This document shows, piece after piece, positions 55,530 to 63,380 of a DNA stretch of 64,000 nucleotides. The translations under genes and the position numbers were made by a program. The first letter of the stretch is position 1. Each line of letters begins with the position of its first letter. Source of the stretch: Pseudanabaena sp. PCC 7367 (GTDB lineage: Bacteria; Cyanobacteriota; Cyanobacteriia; Pseudanabaenales; Pseudanabaenaceae); assembly GCF_000317065.1 (NCBI RefSeq), contig NC_019701.1, forward strand, positions 3,110,001 through 3,174,000. The letters run 5' to 3'. The notes below the pieces were generated by a model, which did no database searches, was not told the origin of the DNA, and saw only the letters and a program-made list of their open reading frames with translations.

Positions 55530-56750
55530 ATGAAAGAACTAGTCGCCGCAGCGATCGCCAAGCTTGCCTCCACCTTCGCCGCGATTGACTTACAAACCAA
55601 GCACAACCTGGAGTGGGTCTTGGCCGCCTTTCGGGAGCATAAACTGGGCGCACATCATTTCGCCAGCGTGTCTGGTTATGGCCATGACGATGCGGGGCGG
55701 GAATTATTAGATAAAGTTTGGGCGCAAATTTTTGGTGCAGAGGCCGCGATCGTACGGGTACAGTTGGTTTCAGGAACCCATGCGATCGCCTGTTGTTTAT
55801 TTGGCATCCTCCGTCCCGGCGATGAGTTGCTCTCGGTGGCAGGCGCACCCTATGACACACTGGCACAAGTAATCGGTCAAAATGGGGCTAAGCAAGATTC
55901 TGGTCAAGGATCGCTGTGTGATTTTGGGATTAGCTATCGCCAGGTAGATCTAACTGCAACGGGCGAAATTGACTGGCAGGCATTAGCCACTGCAATTCGG
56001 CCAGAAACCCGGATGGTACTGATTCAGCGCTCCTGTGGTTATGATTGGCGTGCCAGCCTTTCGATCGAAGCGATCGCCAGAATTATTGAAATAGTAAAAC
56101 AGCAAAATCCCCACACCATTTGCTTTGTAGACAACTGCTATGGCGAGTTCATTGCCGAGCAAGAACCAACCGCAGTGGGTGCAGACCTGGTGGCGGGTTC
56201 ATTGATTAAAAACCCTGGCGGCACGATCGCTACCACGGGCGGTTATATTGCTGGTAAAGCTGAATATGTGGAAATGGCAGCCTGTCGGCTTACTGCACCA
56301 GGGATCGGCACTTCTGGTGGTGCCACCCTCGACCAAACTCGATTAATGTTTCAGGGGCTCTTCCTAGCGCCGCAAATGGTGGGTGAAGCGATCAAAGGCA
56401 ATCATCTTGCTGCCTATGTGTTCGATCGGCTCGGCTATGCAGTAAATCCATTGCCCTTTGCGCCCCGCCGTGATCTGATTCAGGCGATTAAGCTAGGTTC
56501 GCCAGAAAAGTTAATTGCCTTTTGTCGATCGATCCAGAAATATTCACCTGTGGATTCCTATGTTGATCCAGTGCCTGGTCATATGCCGGGATATGAAAGT
56601 CAGTTGGTGATGGCGGGTGGCACATTCATTGATGGCAGCACCTCGGAGCTTTCCGCCGATGGCCCGTTACGATCGCCCTATGTGGTTTATTTGCAAGGCG
56701 GCACCCATTGGAGCCATGTGGCGATCGCCTTAGAGAATCTGGTGCTTTAG
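55530..56750 (+). CDS. methionine-gamma-lyase family (aluminium-resistance-type) PLP enzyme
   Basis: 406-aa fold-type-I PLP protein. Blocks are FASVSGYGHDDAGRELLDKV, VSGTHAIACCLFGILRPGDE, ICFVDNCYGEFIAEQEP (PLP Asp) and LVAGSLIKNPGGTIATTGGY with the Schiff-base Lys. It matches the family often called aluminium resistance or methionine gamma-lyase-like (PF06838), of uncertain substrate. Monocistronic. Confidence 0.9.
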   Translation: MKELVAAAIAKLASTFAAIDLQTKHNLEWVLAAFREHKLGAHHFASVSGYGHDDAGRELLDKVWAQIFGAEAAIVRVQLVSGTHAIACCLFGILRPGDELLSVAGAPYDTLAQVIGQNGAKQDSGQGSLCDFGISYRQVDLTATGEIDWQALATAIRPETRMVLIQRSCGYDWRASLSIEAIARIIEIVKQQNPHTICFVDNCYGEFIAEQEPTAVGADLVAGSLIKNPGGTIATTGGYIAGKAEYVEMAACRLTAPGIGTSGGATLDQTRLMFQGLFLAPQMVGEAIKGNHLAAYVFDRLGYAVNPLPFAPRRDLIQAIKLGSPEKLIAFCRSIQKYSPVDSYVDPVPGHMPGYESQLVMAGGTFIDGSTSELSADGPLRSPYVVYLQGGTHWSHVAIALENLVL

Positions 56751-57229
56751 CCAATTTTTCAGATCTTATCGGCTAACCTAAGTGCTTTTTAGTGCTTTTT
56801 AGACTTTTGTAACAAAGCTGGCAGGGATCTATATGGATATCTATATGAACAGCAATTGAACCAAAGATATGACTCTTGGGTCTAAATCAATGCGGGATAG
56901 GTTGTTAACCGCTGCGATCCGCTTGGCTAGATTAATTTGAGGTTGCCAAAGCTTTCAATTTAACCAAGCTATCACCCAACCGGATGAATCGAGTGGAGGA
57001 TGAGTCGATTGATAACAACCACATAAAGTAAGTTCAACGCCAATTTAAATTGATATTTCTATCATTTGGTAGTTGCTCTGAATTTTTACAACATTTTTGC
57101 TACTCAAAGTAAAACAAGGGTAATTCTAGGAAAAATCATTAAAATGGCCGCAATTCATAACCTCAATCGATCGAACTTCCGTCACTAACTAGCTTGAATC
57201 ATCAACTAAATTAATCAATAAGGCTTGTC
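56751..57229. other. spacer upstream of the response regulator
   Basis: AGTGCTTTTT occurs twice at 56781-56800, and ATCTATATG twice near 56830-56848. No gene or known RNA seen. Confidence 0.5.
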
Positions 57230-57952
57230 ATGATTACCACCAAAGAGTGCCCTCCAACTCTTAAGCGAAGTCAATTAAATCCATTAGATCAAACTACTCA
57301 TATTAAATCAGTAAGAATTGTAATTGTTGATGCCAACACCATTTTTAGGCAGCAACTCGATCATGCCCTCAGTAAGATTTCCTATCTAGATGTAGTTGGT
57401 GTTGCCAACGACGGCTATCGCGGTGTCGAGGTGGTGGCCAGACTAATGCCAGACCTGGTCATTATGGATATGGGGATGCCCCTATTGGATGGGGTAGCAG
57501 CAACCCAAAAAATCAAGGCTGCATTCCCAGAGATCCGATCGATTATTCTCTCAGCCCGTACAGCCGAGAAAGAAATTATTGCCGCTCTTTCCGGTGGTGC
57601 TGATGCCTACTGCATCAAGGGTGACCATGGTGACAACATTGATAATCTGTTAACGGCGATCGCCTCAGTGCAGGACGGCGCGACTTATCTGGATGCCCAG
57701 ATTGCTCAAAAGGTATTGGAGCATTTAAAACCTGCTAAACCAGCTCAGTCTAATTCATTTGGGCAATTATCCCAGCGAGAACTAGAGGTATTAAGGCTGA
57801 TCGTTGAAGGTTATAGCAATCCCCAGATTGGCGCGACGCTCTATTTGAGCACCAATACCGTCAAAACCTATGTACGCGGGATCATGAACAAACTGGTAGT
57901 AAACGATCGAGTTCAGGCCGCAGTAGTTGCCCTAAGGCATGGCATCATCTGA
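57230..57952 (+). CDS. NarL/LuxR-type response regulator with altered acidic pocket
   Basis: 240 aa. The receiver domain is about 28-145 with phospho-acceptor Asp80 in LVIMDMGMP and the Lys in YCIKG. The usual Asp-Asp at the first strand end is Asp34-Ala35 (VIVDANTIF), so one metal-binding acid is lost. The LuxR helix-turn-helix is at about 172-235 (SQRELEVLRLIVEGYSN, TVKTYVRGIMNKL). No kinase is adjacent. It is either a normal regulator with weakened phosphorylation or one that is phosphate-independent. Confidence 0.9.
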   Translation: MITTKECPPTLKRSQLNPLDQTTHIKSVRIVIVDANTIFRQQLDHALSKISYLDVVGVANDGYRGVEVVARLMPDLVIMDMGMPLLDGVAATQKIKAAFPEIRSIILSARTAEKEIIAALSGGADAYCIKGDHGDNIDNLLTAIASVQDGATYLDAQIAQKVLEHLKPAKPAQSNSFGQLSQRELEVLRLIVEGYSNPQIGATLYLSTNTVKTYVRGIMNKLVVNDRVQAAVVALRHGII

Positions 57953-58021
57953 GTATTTAGCACTAAAAACCTAAGTAAAAGCTATTTTTGATGAATCGTT
58001 AACATAAGCCAGGAGCTATAT

Positions 58022-58035
58022 GTATATTTAGATAC
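58022..58035. promoter_or_regulatory. NtcA-type site GTA-N8-TAC
   Basis: A perfect palindromic half-site pair, GTA at 58022 and TAC at 58033, separated by 8 bp. It lies about 150 bp before the riboswitch-like core. NtcA is the global nitrogen regulator of cyanobacteria. The motif alone occurs by chance, so only its position makes it interesting. Confidence 0.4.
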
Positions 58036-58112
58036 AGTCGCTATTTGCTTGAATTGCATCAATGTCATGCAAAAAAAATAAACAAAACTTTAAGATTACC
58101 CCTAAATGGCGA

Positions 58113-58145
58113 TTGACATCACTACCGATCATCTGTGAATATATG
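58113..58145 (+). promoter_or_regulatory. possible promoter of the riboswitch transcript
   Basis: Perfect -35 TTGACA at 58113-58118. The -10 is poor: GAATAT at 18 bp spacing or TATATG at 21 bp. Confidence 0.3.
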
Positions 58146-58170
58146 CAGTGGACAAAAGTTTAGGTCGTAA

Positions 58171-58270
58171 TCGTTCATCTTTGGCAGTCGGGTGTCGTTA
58201 TATTTGTAATATTCATCTCGTATTTCCAAGGACGGAAGTAAGGTTCATAGCCTGAAGGAACGCATTAAAG
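58171..58270 (+). promoter_or_regulatory. glutamine riboswitch (glnA / Downstream-peptide RNA class)
   Basis: Conserved blocks of this class appear in order: CGTTCATCT (58172-58180), GGACGGAAGTAAGG (58230-58243) and CCTGAAGGAACG (58251-58262). P1 is CGTTC/GAACG (58172-58176 with 58258-58262), P2 is CTTTGG/CCAAGG (58179-58184 with 58226-58231), and P3 is AGG/CCT (58241-58243 with 58251-58253). AAGGTT (58240-58245) is also fully complementary to AACCTT (58272-58277), which could be the pseudoknot or an alternative switching helix. Such aptamers bind L-glutamine and in cyanobacteria often precede short peptide genes. A short ORF begins 40 nt downstream. Confidence 0.8.
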
Positions 58271-58302
58271 TAACCTTCTAGTATGCGAGCCTAGTTAACG
58301 TT

Positions 58303-58401
58303 ATGTTTGAATACTTTGCAGTAGCGTGTTGTAAGTTTCTGTTTAAGTGCATTGGTTTCTTTCTGTTGGTTAGTTTTATTTCTACCAATATGTCTGGTTA
58401 A
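58303..58401 (+). CDS. 32-aa hydrophobic peptide downstream of the glutamine riboswitch
   Basis: ATG at 58303, TAA at 58399-58401. The peptide begins MFEYFAVACCKFLFKCIGF, is rich in Phe and has three Cys, and ends STNMSG, so it could be a single membrane-spanning or membrane-associated peptide. No good Shine-Dalgarno is visible, and an ATG at 58283 opens only three codons. Acceptance rests on its place behind the riboswitch, because Downstream-peptide RNAs precede ORFs of about this size. Unlike the gifB type, it carries no recognisable glutamine-synthetase-inhibitor sequence. Confidence 0.45.
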   Translation: MFEYFAVACCKFLFKCIGFFLLVSFISTNMSG

Positions 58402-59253
58402 CCCTTCACAAGGATTTGAATTTCTAGGATTTTGAGCGACCACAATAGACACGATCGAGATTTATATCTCTACTGTCCGAAAAGTTTGGTAGCTATCTAA
58501 TTAAGAAGGTTTTGAGTAATCTTCTAGTAGGGGATAATCATAAAAAATTTCCTGATTTTGATGGTAGCTATCAAACACATAAACGCAAGATTGTAATTAT
58601 TGCGATTAATTATTTAAGCAGATGCATCGATCGACATATTGGTCGATTTGAATGCAAGTTAATAAGCTTAAGCCCTCTGAATGCGAGCAATGTAAGCAAT
58701 GTAAGCTGTCACGCCACTACAGCTTTGCTTCCTACAAGGGTAACTTTTGCTTAGCTTTGGTTGAGGGTTGATCTACAGGATTTATGCTTCATCAGCTCCC
58801 TGCGCAATTCCCATTCAGCTAATTTCACTGGTGGGCGTTGCCCATTGGCGCAATGATTTAACGCTCAAGCGATCGGTCAAACTAATATCAGGTATGTGTT
58901 TGATATTTTGGCTTGATATTTTTGTTGATCGCATTTTCATCCCTGGAGCAGGCAATGCCGACTTTGAGCTAGAGATTACAAATAATTATCTGTGCCGCCA
59001 CCTCAGGCATTAGATTGATAACTCCAGCCTGTTGCATTTTCATGATCTTAGTGTATATTTCTGTTTTGCCTCTATTGCATCAGTTACATCAGTTGCATTG
59101 GTGATTCAGCTAATCCCGATTGCGATAGATGGAACAAAAACAAGGGCGATCGCGTCACTTGGTGTCGATCGCAATGGCTTTCATTTAGTTTTAATTTAAT
59201 GCAATGGGGAGCCGAACATAAAATCAGTGGTTTAGGTAGCCGAGGAGCTTGCT

Positions 59254-59952
59254 TTGACATTTTTTGACTTAACTAATAATTCTGAATTTAGATCCTTCTT
59301 CCCAGGGGAGCTATCTGGTTTTAACCAGGGAGTACGGGCATTTGAGGGGAATGATACCCTGGTGGGCTCGTCTGATTCGGAAACCTTCAATGGGAATGGC
59401 GGCAACGATATTATTTCTGGGAATTTTGGCTTCGACTTTATTCGGGGTGGCCGGGATAATGACACGATCGATGGTGAGGCCGATAATGACATCGTCAATG
59501 GCAATCGGGGTGATGACATTGTGCGCGGTGGCGAGAATGCCGACGTGGTACGCGGTGGCCGAGGTAATGATGATTTGTTTGGCGATCGCGGTAGAGATAC
59601 CTTGATTGGTGATGCGGGAATTGATGATTTATTCGGTGGGCAGGGCTCGGACACCTTTGTGTTGCGTACTGATAATGCTGCCTTTGGGATTGTTAATGCT
59701 GATGCGGTGCGGGACTTCAACGCGGCAGAAAACGATCGCCTCGGCCTCGATACCAGGATCACCGTAAACGATATTATCCTGGACGATCGGGTTGACTATT
59801 CTGGCATCTTTGGTGGCACGACTGAAAATGACACTGTGATTAGTATTGGCAGTTCTGGTTTGATTCTAGGCGTTTTTCTGGATACGCCACTGGGTGAGAT
59901 CGCACCTCGCACTGATATTCTGCCGGATTCACTTATCTATGGTACGGGCTGA
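59254..59952 (+). CDS. small RTX (haemolysin-type calcium-binding repeat) protein
   Basis: 232 aa. TTG start with GAGGAG 8 nt upstream; no in-frame ATG nearby. Residues about 30-135 are nonapeptide repeats of the GGxGxD type (GNGGNDIISG, GDRGRDTLIG, FGGQGSDTFV), each able to bind Ca2+ in a parallel beta-roll. The N-terminus has no signal, as for type I-secreted RTX proteins, and the C-terminus is a beta-rich likely secretion signal. No HlyB/HlyD/TolC-type genes are adjacent. Confidence 0.88.
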   Translation: MTFFDLTNNSEFRSFFPGELSGFNQGVRAFEGNDTLVGSSDSETFNGNGGNDIISGNFGFDFIRGGRDNDTIDGEADNDIVNGNRGDDIVRGGENADVVRGGRGNDDLFGDRGRDTLIGDAGIDDLFGGQGSDTFVLRTDNAAFGIVNADAVRDFNAAENDRLGLDTRITVNDIILDDRVDYSGIFGGTTENDTVISIGSSGLILGVFLDTPLGEIAPRTDILPDSLIYGTG

Positions 59953-60035
59953 TCTAGTCTAGCTATATCTCGCTTAAATATTCCTGTATCATTTATCTAA
60001 TATATAAGTGGCTGTTATTGATGGAAATGTAGCGA

Positions 60036-60611
60036 TTGATTGATATTGGTGCTTATTCGGTAAATATCAGATCTCGTGGTGAGCCTCAGATTGCTCAATT
60101 ATCTTTTGCCAGCCAAGATGAAATGCCGATAAATTGGGTTTTCTATTGGGATGAGCTATGGCAGCGTACCTATTTTGAGTCTGAGCGAATCATCAAGCTG
60201 ACATATACCGATCAGGTGTTTGGTTTAATCCGGTATGCGATCTACCCCAATCAAGATGACAGGCAGTTTTTGGAAATATTGCACTTAGAAGCTAACCCTG
60301 TTTCCAGTGGTAAAACAGATAGTCGCTCAGTTGAACCGATCGGCAAATGGTTGATTTGGTATTCTGCCAAGACCGCTTTAACAGTATGTTCAAATAGTGG
60401 CGATCACTTATTGGTAATTCTTACCTCCGTTGAAGATGCGATAGATTACTATAGAGATAAGGTGGGGATGGAGTTTATTGATTTTGAAACCATAGCACCA
60501 GGGGAAGAAGGTTATGTCTTTGGATTTAAAAGGTCAGCAGCAGCAGAATTCTGCCGACAACAAGAAGCTTTACATGGAAAACCGTCCCGACTCGATCGAG
60601 ACCCCGCTTAG
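60036..60611 (+). CDS. GNAT-like protein of unknown substrate
   Basis: 191 aa. The TTG at 60036 is used because a stop lies just before it in frame; the first ATG is at 60123. The middle has a GNAT-like run (LEILHLEANP, then the SGKTD...IGKWLIWYSAKTAL segment, then LVILTSVEDAIDYYRDKVGM and EF), which is the fold's beta4-alpha4-beta5 with the YY-x-x-x-GF-type end. The acetyl-CoA P-loop is degenerate. Its last 98 bp overlap the following small ORF in another frame. Confidence 0.6.
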   Translation: MIDIGAYSVNIRSRGEPQIAQLSFASQDEMPINWVFYWDELWQRTYFESERIIKLTYTDQVFGLIRYAIYPNQDDRQFLEILHLEANPVSSGKTDSRSVEPIGKWLIWYSAKTALTVCSNSGDHLLVILTSVEDAIDYYRDKVGMEFIDFETIAPGEEGYVFGFKRSAAAEFCRQQEALHGKPSRLDRDPA

Positions 60612-60708
60612 GGCAGGAGCCAGAACCGTGATGAGCCATGCAGAGCGCTTAGAGTTCTGGGAACAATCTCGTCTGGCTAAAAAACTAGGGTTGGCTAAGG
60701 AAGATTAG
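60514..60708 (+). CDS. small hydrophilic protein overlapping the GNAT-like gene
   Basis: 64 aa. ATG at 60514 follows GGGGAAGAAGG. Basic and Gln/Asn-rich N-terminus, then MSHAERLEFWEQSRLAKKLG, an amphipathic helical end. A 98-bp overlap with the previous gene is long for two real genes. Translation could instead start at 60574 or 60631. Translational coupling or a toxin-antitoxin-like pair are possibilities only. Confidence 0.45.
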   Translation: MSLDLKGQQQQNSADNKKLYMENRPDSIETPLRAGARTVMSHAERLEFWEQSRLAKKLGLAKED

Positions 60709-60754
60709 TTGTTTGGCGATCGCTTCTTCCTTTTAACTCAACAAACCTAAAAAC

Positions 60755-61915
60755 TTAAGACAAACCCGCCTGCGCCTTCGCCACCACCTTGCCATTCCTG
60801 AACTCAATGATCGCATTACTGCCCTTATCATTCCGCCAGGAATAGACCTGCCCCGACACATCACCAACACTACTATTAGCGATCAACTTGCCCGGTGCGC
60901 CAATCACGGCCTCCACCTCTTCAATCGTCATGCCCTGATTGATTTGCTCAAACTCAGTCAGAGTGATTTTTAAATCCTGGGGGGCAGTATCATCTACAAC
61001 TGCCAAATTAGGATCAGTTGGATCACTAGTGGAGATATCACGATCGGTTTGGGGGCTGGTTTGGCTCGTTTCCACATTTGCTTGCCGTAGCACTGTTAGC
61101 ACCCGAATACCCATGCCCATGCCCATACCAGCGATCGCAATAAACATCCCCACAAAAATTAATTGAGCCGGTAGGGTGCTATATTTTTTGCGCTTAACCG
61201 GTGCATTACCAGAAATTACAGGACTTGCACCGGAAGGATCGATCGGGCTGGGAACTGAGTTATGCGGCGCAGTGGGAGCTTGATTAACTTGTCCTGCCAC
61301 TGGACTAAAACCGCCCACCTGATTCTGCTGATTCTGATTACTTGGCTTAGCGTAGGCACCATTAACACTATTATTCGCTCTGTTACCACGTTGAATTGGC
61401 ACATCGGTACGCCGCGAGGTAATTGGCGGAACCGCATTAGCGATCGCCATGCCATTAATCCGCGCCATCGATCTAGTGGGCGCATTAGCAGGATTAACTT
61501 GAGCTATGCCTTTAGGATGCGGAGCCGGCATCGCAACTTGAGATTTATATTTTGGTGGTTTCACAGGTAGATCCAGTTTAAATTCCTGATTCCAAGTTAG
61601 CCGTTGCTCTGGCTGTTCTGAATCCTTTAGCCACCCGTAAACTTTAACCCTTGTAATAAATTTTAACCCCATTCTGGCCAATTGCGATCGAATTAGCACC
61701 ACAATTTTGCGCGGCTCCAGCATATCGGTTGTGATCAAATTAAGCGATAATCGCCCATCGGATAGATCGGCCTCAACGCTGAGATCATTGATCGCCCTAT
61801 GGCTGACTCCGATCGCAGCGGCATTGGTGGTAATCAATTTTTTAATCAAATTAGCGATCGCGTCTGCATTGCCCTGCTGAGCATGCTCGGATAATGTTAC
61901 TTGTTTCATGACCAA
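60755..61915 (-). CDS. membrane-anchored protein with C-terminal DUF3862-like domain
   Basis: 386 aa. A cytoplasmic N-terminal domain (about 1-120) is followed by a Pro/Asn/Gln-rich linker, one membrane segment (about 253-275, LIFVGMFIAIAGMGMGMGI) and a C-terminal domain: LTEFEQINQGMTIEEVEAVI then GAPGKLI and VYSWRNDKGSNAIIEFRNGK. The end resembles the DUF3862/BLIP-like fold found on secreted lipoproteins. Topology places it outside the cytoplasm. Function unknown. Confidence 0.75.
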   Translation of the reverse strand: MVMKQVTLSEHAQQGNADAIANLIKKLITTNAAAIGVSHRAINDLSVEADLSDGRLSLNLITTDMLEPRKIVVLIRSQLARMGLKFITRVKVYGWLKDSEQPEQRLTWNQEFKLDLPVKPPKYKSQVAMPAPHPKGIAQVNPANAPTRSMARINGMAIANAVPPITSRRTDVPIQRGNRANNSVNGAYAKPSNQNQQNQVGGFSPVAGQVNQAPTAPHNSVPSPIDPSGASPVISGNAPVKRKKYSTLPAQLIFVGMFIAIAGMGMGMGIRVLTVLRQANVETSQTSPQTDRDISTSDPTDPNLAVVDDTAPQDLKITLTEFEQINQGMTIEEVEAVIGAPGKLIANSSVGDVSGQVYSWRNDKGSNAIIEFRNGKVVAKAQAGLS

Positions 61916-62095
61916 AGTAGGTTAGCCTTGGGGCGTGCGGCGGGTTTTAGCTGATATACCTATTTTAATAATCTACTTGGTTTTTAAATTGATTTGCTAC
62001 GGCCAAATTGCGCGATCGCTAAATTTACAGTCTTAACCAATATATACGGCAAGGCTTGGCGCGATCGGCCAAACCATTAAGCTTCATTAAACCGA

Positions 62096-63229
62096 CTAAC
62101 CCAGGCCAGGAATCAGCCCCTTGGTCAAGCGTTTGATTGCCCCATTTGCCACATCCCGATAGCGCTGCTCCCCACACAAAATCTGCCCCATTCGCCTGGT
62201 GGCCGATGGCTTTCTCATCCATTTTTTGTAGGCAAACTTGGGCACCCGATAGAAAATATTCGACAATCGCTGTGCCCACACCATATCCGCGCCCCATTCT
62301 TCACTTACCCGCTCGGTATATTCCGCCAGGGCATTGGTGTTGCCAGCCAAAGCACTATCGATCGACTCGGCAGCAAGCATCCCCGTAAACAATGACGGGC
62401 GAATCCCCTCGGCAGTAAATGGATCAACTACGCAAGCCGCCTCCCCTGTTAAAACCGCGTTTTGGGTATGCAAAACCTGATCGCCATTCCAGAGCGAAAT
62501 CGGATGGCCATATTGCTTAATCCCCTTAAAGCTCTCAACCCCAAACGATTGCGCATATTTAGCGGCTACCTCTTTCAGGTTTTGTTTCTCGCCGCCAATA
62601 AAAGTACCACTGCCGATCGAATAGCCATCGGCCTTGGGGAAATTCCAGATATAGCCATTGTTAACCATGCCAAAGTCAAAATGGATCATGGTGGTGGGTG
62701 ATGCTGGCGCAGGTGCTTCCACTTCCAGGGCTGCGCCCATGCGTCTTTTGCGCTCTTTGAATCCAAGCCATTTGGCCATCGATCCACGCGATCCATCGGC
62801 GGCAATTAAATATTTGGCGATTAGGGGCTCGTTTGCTGTGTTTACCTGCCAGCGATCGCCTAGCCATTCAATCCCACTCACAGCGGTATTGTCGCGCAGT
62901 TCTGCACCTTGTTTTTGGGCTTGTTGAATCAGATAGTGGTCAAACACATCGCGGCGTACCATCCAGATTGGCTCGGTGGTTGCTAGTTCTACTTCCTGGC
63001 GATCGCCCATTTGCCAGGTGTAGCAAATTTGATCGAGTTTGAGGGAGACGGCGGGGGAGAAATCAAAGTCAAACCATTGCTGGACTGCGGGGGATACGCC
63101 ACCACCACAGGGTTTGTAGCGGGGTAAGGATTCTTTTTCTAGCACCAAGACCGATCGCCCCCGCTTGGCGAGGTGATATGCGGCGGAGCCACCGGATGGC
63201 CCTGATCCAACCACGATGCAATCGTACAT
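62096..63229 (-). CDS. geranylgeranyl-reductase-family FAD oxidoreductase
   Basis: 377 aa. Dinucleotide-binding GSGPSGGSAAYHLAKRG at the N-terminus, then ESLPRYKPCGGGVSP, the family motif PCGGG, and the second FAD site TGEAACVVDPFTAEGI. It is close to but distinct from ChlP, whose start and insertion pattern differ. Family members reduce isoprenoid chains or hydroxylate aromatics. Confidence 0.88.
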   Translation of the reverse strand: MYDCIVVGSGPSGGSAAYHLAKRGRSVLVLEKESLPRYKPCGGGVSPAVQQWFDFDFSPAVSLKLDQICYTWQMGDRQEVELATTEPIWMVRRDVFDHYLIQQAQKQGAELRDNTAVSGIEWLGDRWQVNTANEPLIAKYLIAADGSRGSMAKWLGFKERKRRMGAALEVEAPAPASPTTMIHFDFGMVNNGYIWNFPKADGYSIGSGTFIGGEKQNLKEVAAKYAQSFGVESFKGIKQYGHPISLWNGDQVLHTQNAVLTGEAACVVDPFTAEGIRPSLFTGMLAAESIDSALAGNTNALAEYTERVSEEWGADMVWAQRLSNIFYRVPKFAYKKWMRKPSATRRMGQILCGEQRYRDVANGAIKRLTKGLIPGLG

Positions 63230-63380
63230 AGTTTGTTTGCTCTAATTTTTTTGGCGATCGTTTCAGGTTCTATTATTAAGCTAAAGTGCTAAAAATGGTC
63301 ATTCAAAGCAAATCTAAATAACTTGGTATAGCAGTCTTAGGTACACAAGTTACAATTTAATCAGCGCTCAATTTCTAATC

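Larger units (their letters stand above)
57953..59253. other. 1.3-kb gene-poor stretch
   Basis: Contains the NtcA-type box, the glutamine-riboswitch-like RNA and a 32-codon ORF listed separately. Two plus-strand open frames at 58512-58754 and 58768-59013 have TTG starts and no recognisable protein features, so they are not accepted as genes. Confidence 0.5.

Noticed and set aside
58512-59013. Two TTG-initiated frames of about 80 codons
   Set aside because: No good homology-like features, weak starts and biased toward chance composition; could be revisited if conserved.
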